In this document: positions 33,708 to 41,916 of the stretch, in pieces
How positions within the stretch are numbered: the first letter of the stretch is position 1
How the letters are laid out: each line of letters opens with the position of its first letter
NCBI RefSeq assembly: GCF_001941965.1
Contig: NZ_MKZO01000036.1
Coordinates: 310,001-374,000, forward strand
Direction of reading: 5' to 3'
DNA from: Pseudomonas putida
GTDB lineage: Bacteria; Pseudomonadota; Gammaproteobacteria; Pseudomonadales; Pseudomonadaceae
Length of the DNA: 64,000 bases
Notes under the pieces: model-generated
Told to the model about the DNA's origin: nothing
What the model saw: the letters and a program-made list of their open reading frames with translations, nothing else
The model's database searches: none
Program-made: the position numbers and the translations under genes

Positions 33708-34718
33708 TTACTCCTGGTGATAACCGGTGACGCGCTGGACTTCCTCTTTCGAACCGAGGAAGACCGCGACGCGCTGGTGCAGGCTGTCCGGCTGGATGTC
33801 GAGGATGCGCTGCTTGCCGTCGGTGGAAGCACCACCGGCCTGCTCGATGATGAAGGACATCGGGTTGGCCTCGTACATCAGGCGCAGTTTGCCCGGCTTG
33901 GACGGCTCGCGCGCGTCACGCGGGTACATGAACAGACCACCACGGGTCAGGATGCGATGCACGTCGGCCACCATCGAGGCGATCCAGCGCATGTTGTAGT
34001 TCTTCTTCAGCGGGCCGGTCTCGCCTGCCAGCAGCTCGCCAACGTAGCGGGTCACAGGCGCTTCCCAGTGACGCTGGTTGGACATGTTGATGGCGAATTC
34101 GGCGGTGGTTTCCGGAACCTTGATGTTCTCGTGGGTCAGGACGAAGCTGCCCAGCTCGCGGTCCAGGGTGAAGCCCTTGACGCCGTTGCCCAGGGTCAGG
34201 ATCAGCATGGTCTGCGGACCATAGATGGCGTAGCCGGCAGCGACCTGCTGGGTGCCTGGCTGGAGGAAGGCCTTTTCGTTCAGGCTTTCGTTCTGGCTCA
34301 GGTATTCGTTAGGGCAGCGCAGTACCGAGAAGATGGTGCCGACCGAAACGTTGACGTCGATGTTCGACGAGCCGTCCAGCGGGTCGAAGACCAGCAGGTA
34401 GGCGCCTTTCGGGTATTTGCCCGGGATCTGGTAGGCGTTGTCCATCTCTTCGGACGCCATGCCGGCCAGGTGACCGCCCCATTCGTTGGCTTCGAGAAGG
34501 ATGTCGTTGGAAATCACGTCCAGTTTCTTCTGGACTTCGCCCTGCACGTTTTCAGTGCCCATGCTGCCCAGAACACCGCCGAGGGCGCCCTTGGACACGT
34601 TGTGGCTGATTTCCTTGCATGCGCGCGCCACCACTTCGATCAGGAAGCGCAGATCGGCAGGGGTGCTGTTGCTACGGGTCTGCTCAATCAGATAGCGACT
34701 CAGGGTAACGCGGGACAT
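33708..34718 (-). CDS. fbp: Fructose-1,6-bisphosphatase class I
   Basis: 336-residue gluconeogenic enzyme that dephosphorylates fructose 1,6-bisphosphate. The metal-site block LLVFDPLDGSSNIDVNVSVG is intact, as are YGPQTMLILTLG and the C-terminal ADVHRILTRGGLFMYP and MSFIIEQAGGAST. Length is normal for the class I enzyme. It is downstream of glgP with 142 bases between, which include a hairpin. Confidence 0.97.
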   Translation of the reverse strand: MSRVTLSRYLIEQTRSNSTPADLRFLIEVVARACKEISHNVSKGALGGVLGSMGTENVQGEVQKKLDVISNDILLEANEWGGHLAGMASEEMDNAYQIPGKYPKGAYLLVFDPLDGSSNIDVNVSVGTIFSVLRCPNEYLSQNESLNEKAFLQPGTQQVAAGYAIYGPQTMLILTLGNGVKGFTLDRELGSFVLTHENIKVPETTAEFAINMSNQRHWEAPVTRYVGELLAGETGPLKKNYNMRWIASMVADVHRILTRGGLFMYPRDAREPSKPGKLRLMYEANPMSFIIEQAGGASTDGKQRILDIQPDSLHQRVAVFLGSKEEVQRVTGYHQE

Positions 34719-34750
34719 GTATGGCTCCGAAGGAATGAGGGATCAGGAAA

Positions 34751-34783
34751 CCCGCGCAGTTTACAGGGAGAGGCCTGCGCGGG
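34751..34783 (-). terminator. Hairpin after glgP
   Basis: CCCGCGCAG (34751-34759) pairs perfectly with CTGCGCGGG (34775-34783). Read leftward it is followed by TTTCC, a weak T-run. It may partly terminate glgP transcripts before fbp. Confidence 0.5.
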
Positions 34784-34860
34784 CGAGCATCAGGACACGC
34801 TTGCCCGATCAGACGGCGAAAAGCCCGTTGGGTTCACGCCGTTCGCCGGGTCAAGCACGG

Positions 34861-37311
34861 TCATTCCAGGGCGGTCCAGATTTCCCGAGCGTATTCGCCA
34901 ATGGTCCGGTCCGAGGAGAACCAGCCCATCCGTGCGGTGTTGAGCACCGCCGAACGCCACCAGCGGTTGGGCTCGTGCCACAGTTCGTCGACCCGGCGCT
35001 GGGCCTCCCAGTAGGCGTCGAAGTCAGCGCAGAGCAGGAAGCGGTCGTAGGACACCAGCGAGTCCACCAGGCCGACATAGCGCGCCGGATCGTCCGGCGA
35101 GAACACCCCGCCGCGGATCGCCTGGAGCACGTCGTTGAGCCGGTGCGAGGAGCCAACGATGGAGCTGGCGTTGAAATCGCCATTGCGCTTGCGGCTTTCC
35201 ACCTGCTGGGCCGTCAGGCCGAAGATGAACATATGGTCGGCGCCGACCTGCTCGCACATCTCCACGTTGGCGCCGTCGAGGGTGCCGATGGTCAGCGCGC
35301 CATTGAGGCCGAACTTCATGTTGCTGGTGCCCGAAGCCTCGTAGCCGGCAGTGGAGATCTGCTCCGACAGGTCCGCCGCCGGGATGATGCTTTCCGCCAG
35401 GCTGACGTTGTAGTTGGGCAGGAACACCACCTTGAGCAGGCCGCGCACGGTCGGGTCGTTGTTGACCACCTGGGCGATGTCGTTGGCCAGCTTGATGATC
35501 AGCTTGGCCTGGTGATAGCTGGCCGCCGCCTTGCCGGCGAAGATCTTCACCCGAGGTACCCAGTCGGTGCCCGGCTCGGCACGGATCGCCTGGTACAGGG
35601 CGACTGTGTGCATCAGGTTGAGCAACTGGCGCTTGTATTCGTGGATCCGTTTGACCTGAACGTCGAACATCGCTTCCGGATTGACGGTGATGCCCAGGCG
35701 TTCCTGGATGATGCTTGCCAGGGCGCGCTTGCTGTGCAGGCGCTGCTCGGCGAATTTCTTGCGGAAAGCGGCCTTTTCGGCGAAGGGCTCCAGGCCGCGC
35801 AGCTTGGTTTCCGGGCTGTCCAGGAGGTCTTCGCCGAGGGCGTCCACCAGCATGGCGGTGAGTTGCGGGTTGGACTGGTACAGCCAGCGGCGGAAGGTGA
35901 TGCCGTTGGTCTTGTTGTTGATCCGCTCGGGGTAGAGCTTGTGCAGTTCGGAGAACACCGTGCTGCGCATCAGCTTGGTGTGCAGCGCCGACACACCGTT
36001 GACGCTGTGGGAGCCGAGGAACGCCAGGTTGCCCATGCGCACGCGGCGGCCGTTGTCTTCCTCGATCAGGGAGACGGCGCGCAGCACGTCGAAGTCATGG
36101 ATGCCTTTGGCCCGCAGCGAATCGATATGGTAGGCGTTGATCAGGTAGATGATCTGCATGTGCCGCGGCAGCATGCGCTCCATCAGGTTCACCGCCCAGG
36201 TTTCCAGGGCTTCCGGCAGCAGGGTGTGGTTGGTGTAGGCCAGGGTGTCGACGGTGATTTTCCAGGCCGTGTCCCACGGCACTTCGTGCTGGTCGACCAG
36301 CAGGCGCATCAGCTCGGCCACGGCAATCGACGGGTGGGTGTCGTTGAGCTGGATGGCCGCCTGCTCGGACAGGTTGAGCAGGGTGTCGTGCATGTTCAGG
36401 TGTCGGCGCAGCAGGTCCTGCAGCGAGGCCGAAACGAAGAAGTATTCCTGGCGCAGGCGCAGCTCCTGGCCGGCCTCGGTGCTGTCGGCCGGGTACAGGA
36501 CCCGGGAAATGCTTTCGGCCCGGGCCACTTCGGCCACGGCGCCAAGGTGGTCGCCGGCGTTGAAGCGTTCCAGGTGCAACTCTTCCAGCGCCCTCGCCCG
36601 CCACAGGCGCAGGGTATTCACGCTGGCGCCGCGCCAGCCCACCACCGGGGTGTCATAGGCCACCGCCCGCACGGTTTCCGCCGGCCACCAGACCTGGCGC
36701 GGCTCGCCGCTGCCGGTGTGCACGGTCTCGACGCGGCCGCCAAAGCTGATCGGGTAGATCACCTCGGCGCGCTCGAACTCCCAGGGGTTGCCGAAATCCA
36801 GCCAGTTCTCGGTCTGCTCCTGCTGCCAGCCGTCCACCACCGCCTGGCGGAACAGGCCGTGTTCGTAGCGGATGCCATAGCCGTGGGCGGCGATGCCGAG
36901 GGTCGACATGGATTCCATGAAGCACGCCGCCAGCCGGCCAAGGCCGCCGTTGCCCAGCGCCGCATCCGGTTCCAGCAGGCGGATGCGTTCCAGGTCGACA
37001 TCCAGCCCTTGCAGGGCTTCGCGGGCCACTTCGAGCATGCCGAGGTTGCTCAGGCTGTCGTAGAGCAGCCGGCCGATGAGGAATTCGAGGGAGAGGTAAT
37101 AGACCCGCTTCTGACTGCTGCGGTAGATCTGCCGCGTGTGGTCCATCCAGTGATCGACCATATGGTCCCTGGCGGCCAGGGCGATGGCTTCGAACCAGTC
37201 ATGGTCGAAGGCGTGTTCCGGGTCCTTGCCGACCGCATAGGTCAGTTTTTCCAGTACAGCGGTGCGAAACGCGGCCACCTCTGCGTCACGAGCGTTCGAA
37301 TCCTGAGACAT
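34861..37311 (-). CDS. glgP: Glycogen/starch/alpha-glucan phosphorylase
   Basis: 816-residue PLP-dependent phosphorylase that releases glucose-1-phosphate from glycogen. The PLP-lysine region EASGTSNMKFGLNGALTIGT is intact. DAALGNGGLGRLAACFMES, the glucan/phosphate loop INDTHPSIAVAELMRLL and VKRIHEYKRQLLN are all conserved. Full length for the family. Usual glgP genes lie with other glg genes; here it stands by fbp, linking glycogen breakdown with sugar-phosphate flow. Confidence 0.97.
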   Translation of the reverse strand: MSQDSNARDAEVAAFRTAVLEKLTYAVGKDPEHAFDHDWFEAIALAARDHMVDHWMDHTRQIYRSSQKRVYYLSLEFLIGRLLYDSLSNLGMLEVAREALQGLDVDLERIRLLEPDAALGNGGLGRLAACFMESMSTLGIAAHGYGIRYEHGLFRQAVVDGWQQEQTENWLDFGNPWEFERAEVIYPISFGGRVETVHTGSGEPRQVWWPAETVRAVAYDTPVVGWRGASVNTLRLWRARALEELHLERFNAGDHLGAVAEVARAESISRVLYPADSTEAGQELRLRQEYFFVSASLQDLLRRHLNMHDTLLNLSEQAAIQLNDTHPSIAVAELMRLLVDQHEVPWDTAWKITVDTLAYTNHTLLPEALETWAVNLMERMLPRHMQIIYLINAYHIDSLRAKGIHDFDVLRAVSLIEEDNGRRVRMGNLAFLGSHSVNGVSALHTKLMRSTVFSELHKLYPERINNKTNGITFRRWLYQSNPQLTAMLVDALGEDLLDSPETKLRGLEPFAEKAAFRKKFAEQRLHSKRALASIIQERLGITVNPEAMFDVQVKRIHEYKRQLLNLMHTVALYQAIRAEPGTDWVPRVKIFAGKAAASYHQAKLIIKLANDIAQVVNNDPTVRGLLKVVFLPNYNVSLAESIIPAADLSEQISTAGYEASGTSNMKFGLNGALTIGTLDGANVEMCEQVGADHMFIFGLTAQQVESRKRNGDFNASSIVGSSHRLNDVLQAIRGGVFSPDDPARYVGLVDSLVSYDRFLLCADFDAYWEAQRRVDELWHEPNRWWRSAVLNTARMGWFSSDRTIGEYAREIWTALE

Positions 37312-37458
37312 GCGGGGTCCTCGAGCGGGTTTGACGATTGCCGATGGTGATCAGACAGACTAGACGGTTCGACACAGAGCGTCGGCGTGGGTTCGCCGGG
37401 GCTTTTTCCTGGTCGCTGCAAAACTGGGACCGACTGCCAGGGATTTCGCAAATGGTTG

Positions 37459-37486
37459 TTCACATTTTGATCAACTCCGGTATGAT
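37459..37486 (+). promoter_or_regulatory. Possible promoter of the cysteine-cluster gene
   Basis: TTCACA (37459-37464), a 16-base spacer and TATGAT (37481-37486) lie 37 bases before the start of the YkgJ-like gene, in the 211-base gap divergent from glgP. Resemblance to sigma-70 boxes only. Confidence 0.35.
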
Positions 37487-37522
37487 CGCGCGCCTTCCTA
37501 ATACCTATATGCCTGACCCCTG

Positions 37523-37927
37523 ATGAAACCGACCCTGATTGCCGCCGCCGAGCTTGACCGTCTCGAGACGTGGCAGAAATACGCCAGCCATATGTGCGGC
37601 GGCTGCATGTCCACCTGCTGCACCTTGCCGGTGGAAGTGAAGTTGAAAGACCTGATCCGTATTGGCGTGGTGGATGAGTTCGAAGTGGGCGAACCGCCGA
37701 AGAATATCGCCAAGCGGTTGCAGAAGGATGGCATCGTCGAGCGCTTCAACCAGAAGTCCGGGATCTTCACCCTGACCCGGATGAGCAACGATGACTGCCT
37801 CTATCTGGACCGCAAGACCCGCCTGTGCACCATTTACGACAAGCGCCCGGACACCTGCCGCAACCACCCGCGGGTCGGGCCGCGGCCGGGGTATTGTGCT
37901 TACAAGCCGAAGCCGGCTAGCCGCTAA
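37523..37927 (+). CDS. YkgJ family cysteine-cluster protein
   Basis: 134-residue protein of the YkgJ/UPF0153 family. Cysteines cluster as HMCGGCMSTCCTLPVEV near residue 24, then DDCLYLDRKTRLCTIYDKRP and DTCRNHPR, a pattern thought to bind zinc or an iron-sulfur cluster. No reaction is known. The ATG overlaps the stop of a tiny upstream reading frame (TGATG). No clear ribosome site is visible before the start. Confidence 0.88.
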   Translation: MKPTLIAAAELDRLETWQKYASHMCGGCMSTCCTLPVEVKLKDLIRIGVVDEFEVGEPPKNIAKRLQKDGIVERFNQKSGIFTLTRMSNDDCLYLDRKTRLCTIYDKRPDTCRNHPRVGPRPGYCAYKPKPASR

Positions 37928-37943
37928 AAGATCAGCTCAGCCC

Positions 37944-38124
37944 CCTGTAGGAGCTGGCTTGCCTGCGATGGACCGCGCAGCGGTCCCAAAACCATCCAGC
38001 ACGAGCTCCTGAACAGACAGTGATCGAAATTCAGCGCCTGTTCGATCCTGTTCATCCAGAGGCTCTGAATTGGCAGGATTTGGGACCGCTATGCGGTCCA
38101 TCGCAGGCAAGCCAGCTCCTACAG
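37944..38124. repeat. Head-to-head REP pair, variant of family A (copy 7)
   Basis: Two long, nearly identical inverted arms of about 42 bases (37944-37985 and 38082-38124) around a 96-base centre. Units read GTAGGAGCTGGCTTGCCTGC followed by GATGGACCGC..GCGGTCC. Orientation is opposite to the other copies in the window, and the core has CCTGC/GCAGG in place of CCAGC/GCTGG. No gene lies in the centre. Confidence 0.85.
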
Positions 38125-38142
38125 GTACCGCGACAGCAGGCA

Positions 38143-38177
38143 AAAAAAAGCCCCCGGCCTTTCGACCGGGGGGTTTT
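38143..38177 (-). terminator. typA: Rho-independent terminator of typA
   Basis: CCCCCGG (38151-38157) pairs with CCGGGGG (38166-38172); read leftward the stem is followed by CTTTTTTTTG, a strong T-run. It lies 16 bases past the typA stop. Confidence 0.9.
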
Positions 38178-38192
38178 CATTTCAAGCCGGGC

Positions 38193-40016
38193 TTAGTTGG
38201 CCTTGGCTTTCTTGGCAGCGCGGGTACGCTCGCCTTCGTCGAGGATCTTCTTGCGCAGACGGATCGACTTAGGCGTCACTTCGCACAGCTCGTCGTCCTG
38301 GATGAATTCCAGGGCCTGTTCCAGGGTGAAACGAACTGGCGGAACCAGGGCGATGGTCTCGTCCTTGCCCGAAGCACGCATGTTGTCGAGCTTCTTGCCT
38401 TTGGTTGGGTTCACACCCAGGTCGTTGTCACGGCTGTTCAGACCAACGATCTGACCGTTGTAGATTTCCTGGCCGTGCTCGACGAACAGCTTGCCGCGCG
38501 CCTGCAGGGTTTCCAGGGAGTAGGTCAGGGCCTTGCCGGTCTCGACCGAAACCAGTACGCCGTTCAGGCGGCCGGACATGTGGCCGGACTTCATGGTGTC
38601 GTAGCGGTCGAAGATCGAGGTCAGGATGCCTGCACCGTTGGTCAGGGTCAGGAACTGGTTACGGAAACCGATCAGACCACGGGCTGGAATGTTGTACTCC
38701 AGACGTACACGACCCTTGCCATCCGGCGCCATGTTAGTCAGGTCGCCCTTACGCAGACCCATTTCTTCCATGACCTTGCCCTGGGATTCTTCAGGGATGT
38801 CGATGGTGACGTTTTCGAACGGTTCGTGCTTGGCACCGTTGACTTCGCGGATGATCACTTCAGGACGGCCTACAGCCATCTCGAAGCCTTCGCGACGCAT
38901 GGTTTCGATCAGAACCGACAGATGCAGCTCACCACGGCCGGAAACCTTGAACTTGTCAGCCGAGTCGCCTTCTTCAACGCGCAGTGCAACGTTGTACAGC
39001 AGTTCCTTGTCCAGACGCTCCTTGATGTTACGGGAGGTCACGAACTTGCCTTCTTTACCGCAGAACGGCGAGTCGTTCACCTGGAAGGTCATGGAAACGG
39101 TCGGCTCGTCGACGGTCAGCGGCTTCATCGCTTCCACTGCGTCCGGGGAGCACAGGGTGTCGGAGATGAACAGCTCGTCGAAACCGCTGATGCAGACGAT
39201 GTCGCCAGCCTGGGCTTCTTCGACGTCGATGCGGTGCAGGCCGTGGTGACCCATCAGCTTCAGGATACGACCGTTGCGGCGCTTGCCGTCGGTGTCGATG
39301 GCGACGACCGGGGTGTTCGGCTTGACGCGGCCACGGGCGATACGGCCAACGCCGATAACACCGAGGAAGCTGTTGTAGTCCAGAGCGGAGATCTGCATCT
39401 GGAACGGACCTTCACGGTCAACGGCAGGCGCGGGTACGTTGTCGACGATCGACTGGTACAGCGGGGTCATGTCTTCGGCCATTTCGGTGTGGTCCAGACC
39501 GGCGATGCCGTTCAGGGCCGAGGCGTAGACGACTTTGAAGTCCAGCTGTTCGTCGGTGGCACCGAGGTTGTCGAACAGGTCGAAGATCTGGTCCAGAACC
39601 CAGTCAGGACGCGCGCCCGGACGGTCGACCTTGTTGATCACGACGATCGGCTTCAGACCGGCTTCGAAGGCCTTCTTGGTCACGAAACGGGTTTGCGGCA
39701 TAGGGCCGTCTTGAGCGTCGACCAGCAGCAGCACGGAGTCGACCATCGACATTACGCGCTCTACTTCACCACCGAAGTCGGCGTGGCCGGGGGTGTCGAC
39801 GATGTTGATGTGGTAGCCATTCCAGTTGATGGCGGTGTTTTTCGCCAGAATGGTAATACCGCGCTCTTTTTCCTGGTCGTTGGAGTCCATGACGCGCTCG
39901 TCGTTGAGCTCGTTACGCTCCAGGGTGCCGGACTGGCGCAGGAGTTTGTCGACCAGGGTGGTTTTACCATGGTCAACGTGGGCGATGATGGCGATGTTGC
40001 GCAGATTCTCAATCAC
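38193..40016 (-). CDS. typA: Translational GTPase TypA/BipA
   Basis: 607-residue ribosome-binding GTPase related to EF-G. The G1 motif AHVDHGKTTLVDKLL begins at residue 12; G2/G3 follow as RGITI and DTPGHADFGGEVERV, G4 as NKVDRP. Domains II, III and V and the BipA-specific C-terminal domain (LGVNPTKGKKLDNMRASGKD) are all present. It starts with GTG. BipA assists ribosome assembly and stress or cold growth. A strong terminator follows the gene. Confidence 0.98.
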   Translation of the reverse strand: MIENLRNIAIIAHVDHGKTTLVDKLLRQSGTLERNELNDERVMDSNDQEKERGITILAKNTAINWNGYHINIVDTPGHADFGGEVERVMSMVDSVLLLVDAQDGPMPQTRFVTKKAFEAGLKPIVVINKVDRPGARPDWVLDQIFDLFDNLGATDEQLDFKVVYASALNGIAGLDHTEMAEDMTPLYQSIVDNVPAPAVDREGPFQMQISALDYNSFLGVIGVGRIARGRVKPNTPVVAIDTDGKRRNGRILKLMGHHGLHRIDVEEAQAGDIVCISGFDELFISDTLCSPDAVEAMKPLTVDEPTVSMTFQVNDSPFCGKEGKFVTSRNIKERLDKELLYNVALRVEEGDSADKFKVSGRGELHLSVLIETMRREGFEMAVGRPEVIIREVNGAKHEPFENVTIDIPEESQGKVMEEMGLRKGDLTNMAPDGKGRVRLEYNIPARGLIGFRNQFLTLTNGAGILTSIFDRYDTMKSGHMSGRLNGVLVSVETGKALTYSLETLQARGKLFVEHGQEIYNGQIVGLNSRDNDLGVNPTKGKKLDNMRASGKDETIALVPPVRFTLEQALEFIQDDELCEVTPKSIRLRKKILDEGERTRAAKKAKAN

Positions 40017-40100
40017 TGTGTGTATCTCGATCTCAGGTATTCGGTGCCGCCGCCAGGGCAGCGGGTTTCAGTAAACGGAGCAGGAAATCCGGTCGGGAGG

Positions 40101-40126
40101 ACGATGGCGGGAACGATCGCCATCGT
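40101..40126. other. Perfect 9-bp inverted repeat between thiI and typA
   Basis: ACGATGGCG (40101-40109) and CGCCATCGT (40118-40126) form a hairpin five bases past the thiI stop. It lacks a T-run on either side, so it could be an RNA 3' end, a Rho-dependent pause site or a protein site. Confidence 0.45.
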
Positions 40127-40131
40127 GCTTC

Positions 40132-41586
40132 CTAGGCGGGGCGATAAACGCGCACATTGGCGTGTCCCTCACTGAGCAGGTGATGAGCATGCAGGCGGCT
40201 CATGACACCTTTATCGCAATAGAGCAAATACTGACGATTGCCATCCAGGTGCTTGAAGCGGCTGTTCAGTGCATAGAACGGCACGGCCTGGACTTCGATG
40301 CCGTCGAGCAGCAGAGGTTCGTCTTCCTGGGCATCCGGGTGACGGATGTCGATGACGATCTGGCCCGGCAGGGCCTCGGCCAGTTCTTCGACCTGGATGT
40401 CCTGGCCCAGTTCGTCGATCACGTGGTCGATGGAAATATAGCGGGCGCGCTCCAGGGCGCGCTCCAGCACTTCCATGTCGAACTGCTTTTCTTCGTGGTC
40501 GACGCGGTGGCGCTTGGCGCAGGTGGTCGGGTTCACCGAGATCACGCCGCAGTATTCAGGCATGTGCTTGGCGAACTCGGCGGTGCCGATTTCGTTGGCC
40601 TGGTCGATGATGTCCTGCTTGTGGCTGGCCAGCAGCGGACGCAGTACCAGTTTCTCGGTGGCCGAGTCGATCACCGCGAGGTTCGGCAGGGTCTGGCTGG
40701 AGACCTGGGAAATCGCCTCGCCGGTGACCAGCGCATCGATTTCCAGACGGTCGGCAACCCGGGTCGCGGCGCGCAGCATCATGCGCTTGAGGGTCACGCC
40801 CATATAACTGTTGTCGACCTTGCCGAGGATCTCGCCGACCACTTCCTCGAACGGCACGCTGACGAACAGCACGCGCTGGCTGCTGCCGTACTTCTTCCAC
40901 AGGTAGTGGGCGACTTCCATCACGCCCAGCTCGTGGGCACGGCCGCCAAGGTTGAAGAAGCAGAAGTGGGTCATCAGGCCGCGACGCATCATCTGGAAGG
41001 CGGCGACGGTGGAGTCGAAACCGCCGGACATCAGTACCAGGGTCTGCTCCAGCGCGCCCAGCGGGTAGCCGCCGATGCCCTTGTGCTGGTTGTGGATCAC
41101 GTAGAGGCGCTTGTCGCGCACTTCGATACGCACTTCCACTTCCGGGTTGCGCAGGTCGATGCCGGCGGCGCCGCACTGCTGGCGCAGCTGGCTGCCGACG
41201 TAGCGGTCGACGTCCATCGAGGTGAAGTCGTGGTGGCCGCCGCGCTTGCAGCGCACGGCGAAGCGCTTGCCGGCCAGCAGGTGGCCGAAGTGGGTCTTGC
41301 ACTTGGCGACGATATCGTCGAAATCACCCAGCGGGTATTCGTCGACCTGCAGGAAGTGCGCGATCCCCGGCATGCAGGTCAGGCGCTCGGTCATCTCGCG
41401 CAATACTTTCTCGTCCTCGATGCGGGTGACCACTTCGAGGTTGTCCCAGACGCCATCGACCTTGACCTCGGGGTCGAGCTCACGCAGCACGGCGCGGATG
41501 TTGCGGCCGAGCTGACGGATGAACCGCTTGCGGACCGGGCGGCTCTTGATGGTGATTTCTGGAAAGACTTTGACGATCAGTTTCAT
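40132..41586 (-). CDS. thiI: tRNA 4-thiouridine synthase ThiI with rhodanese domain
   Basis: 484-residue sulfurtransferase that makes s4U8 in tRNA and donates sulfur for the thiamine thiazole. Domains in order: N-terminal ferredoxin-like, THUMP (about 60-165), PP-loop ATPase (SGGFDSTVAAFQMMRRG) and a C-terminal rhodanese domain with the persulfide Cys in YLLYCDKGVMSRLHA. The partner Cys (PTTCAKRHRVD) is also present. This is the long, rhodanese-bearing form. It is followed leftward by typA. Confidence 0.97.
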   Translation of the reverse strand: MKLIVKVFPEITIKSRPVRKRFIRQLGRNIRAVLRELDPEVKVDGVWDNLEVVTRIEDEKVLREMTERLTCMPGIAHFLQVDEYPLGDFDDIVAKCKTHFGHLLAGKRFAVRCKRGGHHDFTSMDVDRYVGSQLRQQCGAAGIDLRNPEVEVRIEVRDKRLYVIHNQHKGIGGYPLGALEQTLVLMSGGFDSTVAAFQMMRRGLMTHFCFFNLGGRAHELGVMEVAHYLWKKYGSSQRVLFVSVPFEEVVGEILGKVDNSYMGVTLKRMMLRAATRVADRLEIDALVTGEAISQVSSQTLPNLAVIDSATEKLVLRPLLASHKQDIIDQANEIGTAEFAKHMPEYCGVISVNPTTCAKRHRVDHEEKQFDMEVLERALERARYISIDHVIDELGQDIQVEELAEALPGQIVIDIRHPDAQEDEPLLLDGIEVQAVPFYALNSRFKHLDGNRQYLLYCDKGVMSRLHAHHLLSEGHANVRVYRPA

Positions 41587-41683
41587 GGAAAACAGCGCGC
41601 GAGCGGCCAGCCGAAAAAGGGGGGCGCGGATTATAGCGGAAATTGCTCAAGGTTTGACCAACTTTTGTCCCAATGCTTTCTCG

Positions 41684-41700
41684 TGCATCAAGTTGGTGCA
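41684..41700 (+). promoter_or_regulatory. NtrC binding site upstream of glnA
   Basis: TGCATCA-AGT-TGGTGCA has the NtrC enhancer form (TGCACCA-N3-TGGTGCA, one mismatch). It lies 104 bases before the -24 element, the usual enhancer distance. A weaker TGCGCAC...GGGCGCA at 41713-41731 could be a second site. Confidence 0.75.
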
Positions 41701-41771
41701 TTTAGGCGATCTTGCGCACTCAAAGGGCGCAGAAAAAATCGACATTTCCTACAGAAAAGGCTGAAACGCGA

Positions 41772-41797
41772 GAAAACGGGGCATAAATCCCGTTTTC
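41772..41797. other. Perfect 9-bp inverted repeat before the glnA promoter
   Basis: GAAAACGGG (41772-41780) and CCCGTTTTC (41789-41797) with an 8-base A/T-rich spacer, six bases before the sigma-54 -24 element. It may be a regulator site or a leftward terminator-like hairpin. Confidence 0.5.
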
Positions 41798-41803
41798 GGG
41801 CAC

Positions 41804-41819
41804 TGGCATGCAATTTGCT
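41804..41819 (+). promoter_or_regulatory. glnA: Sigma-54 promoter of glnA
   Basis: TGGCATGCAATTTGCT matches TGGCACG-N4-TTGCW at all but one base, with GG and GC ten bases apart. It lies 97 bases before the glnA ATG and downstream of the NtrC site. The 330-base gap 41587-41916 is accounted for by these elements, the thiI 5' region and the glnA leader. Confidence 0.85.
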
Positions 41820-41916
41820 CCCTTGTGAGGCAGGTTGCCTTGGTCGAGTATTCCGGCCCGGCATCACCCAAATTCAAGGGCTGCACAGGCAAGCTCTACC
41901 CCACCCGGAGGACACC

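Noticed and set aside
37338..37523. A 61-codon frame ending on the YkgJ-like start codon
   Set aside because: It begins in the glgP upstream region before the likely promoter and has no family features.
40162..41916. A long upstream extension of the glnA frame
   Set aside because: It is antisense to thiI and crosses the glnA promoter and enhancer. Glutamine synthetase length and the GGAGG site fix the start at 41917.
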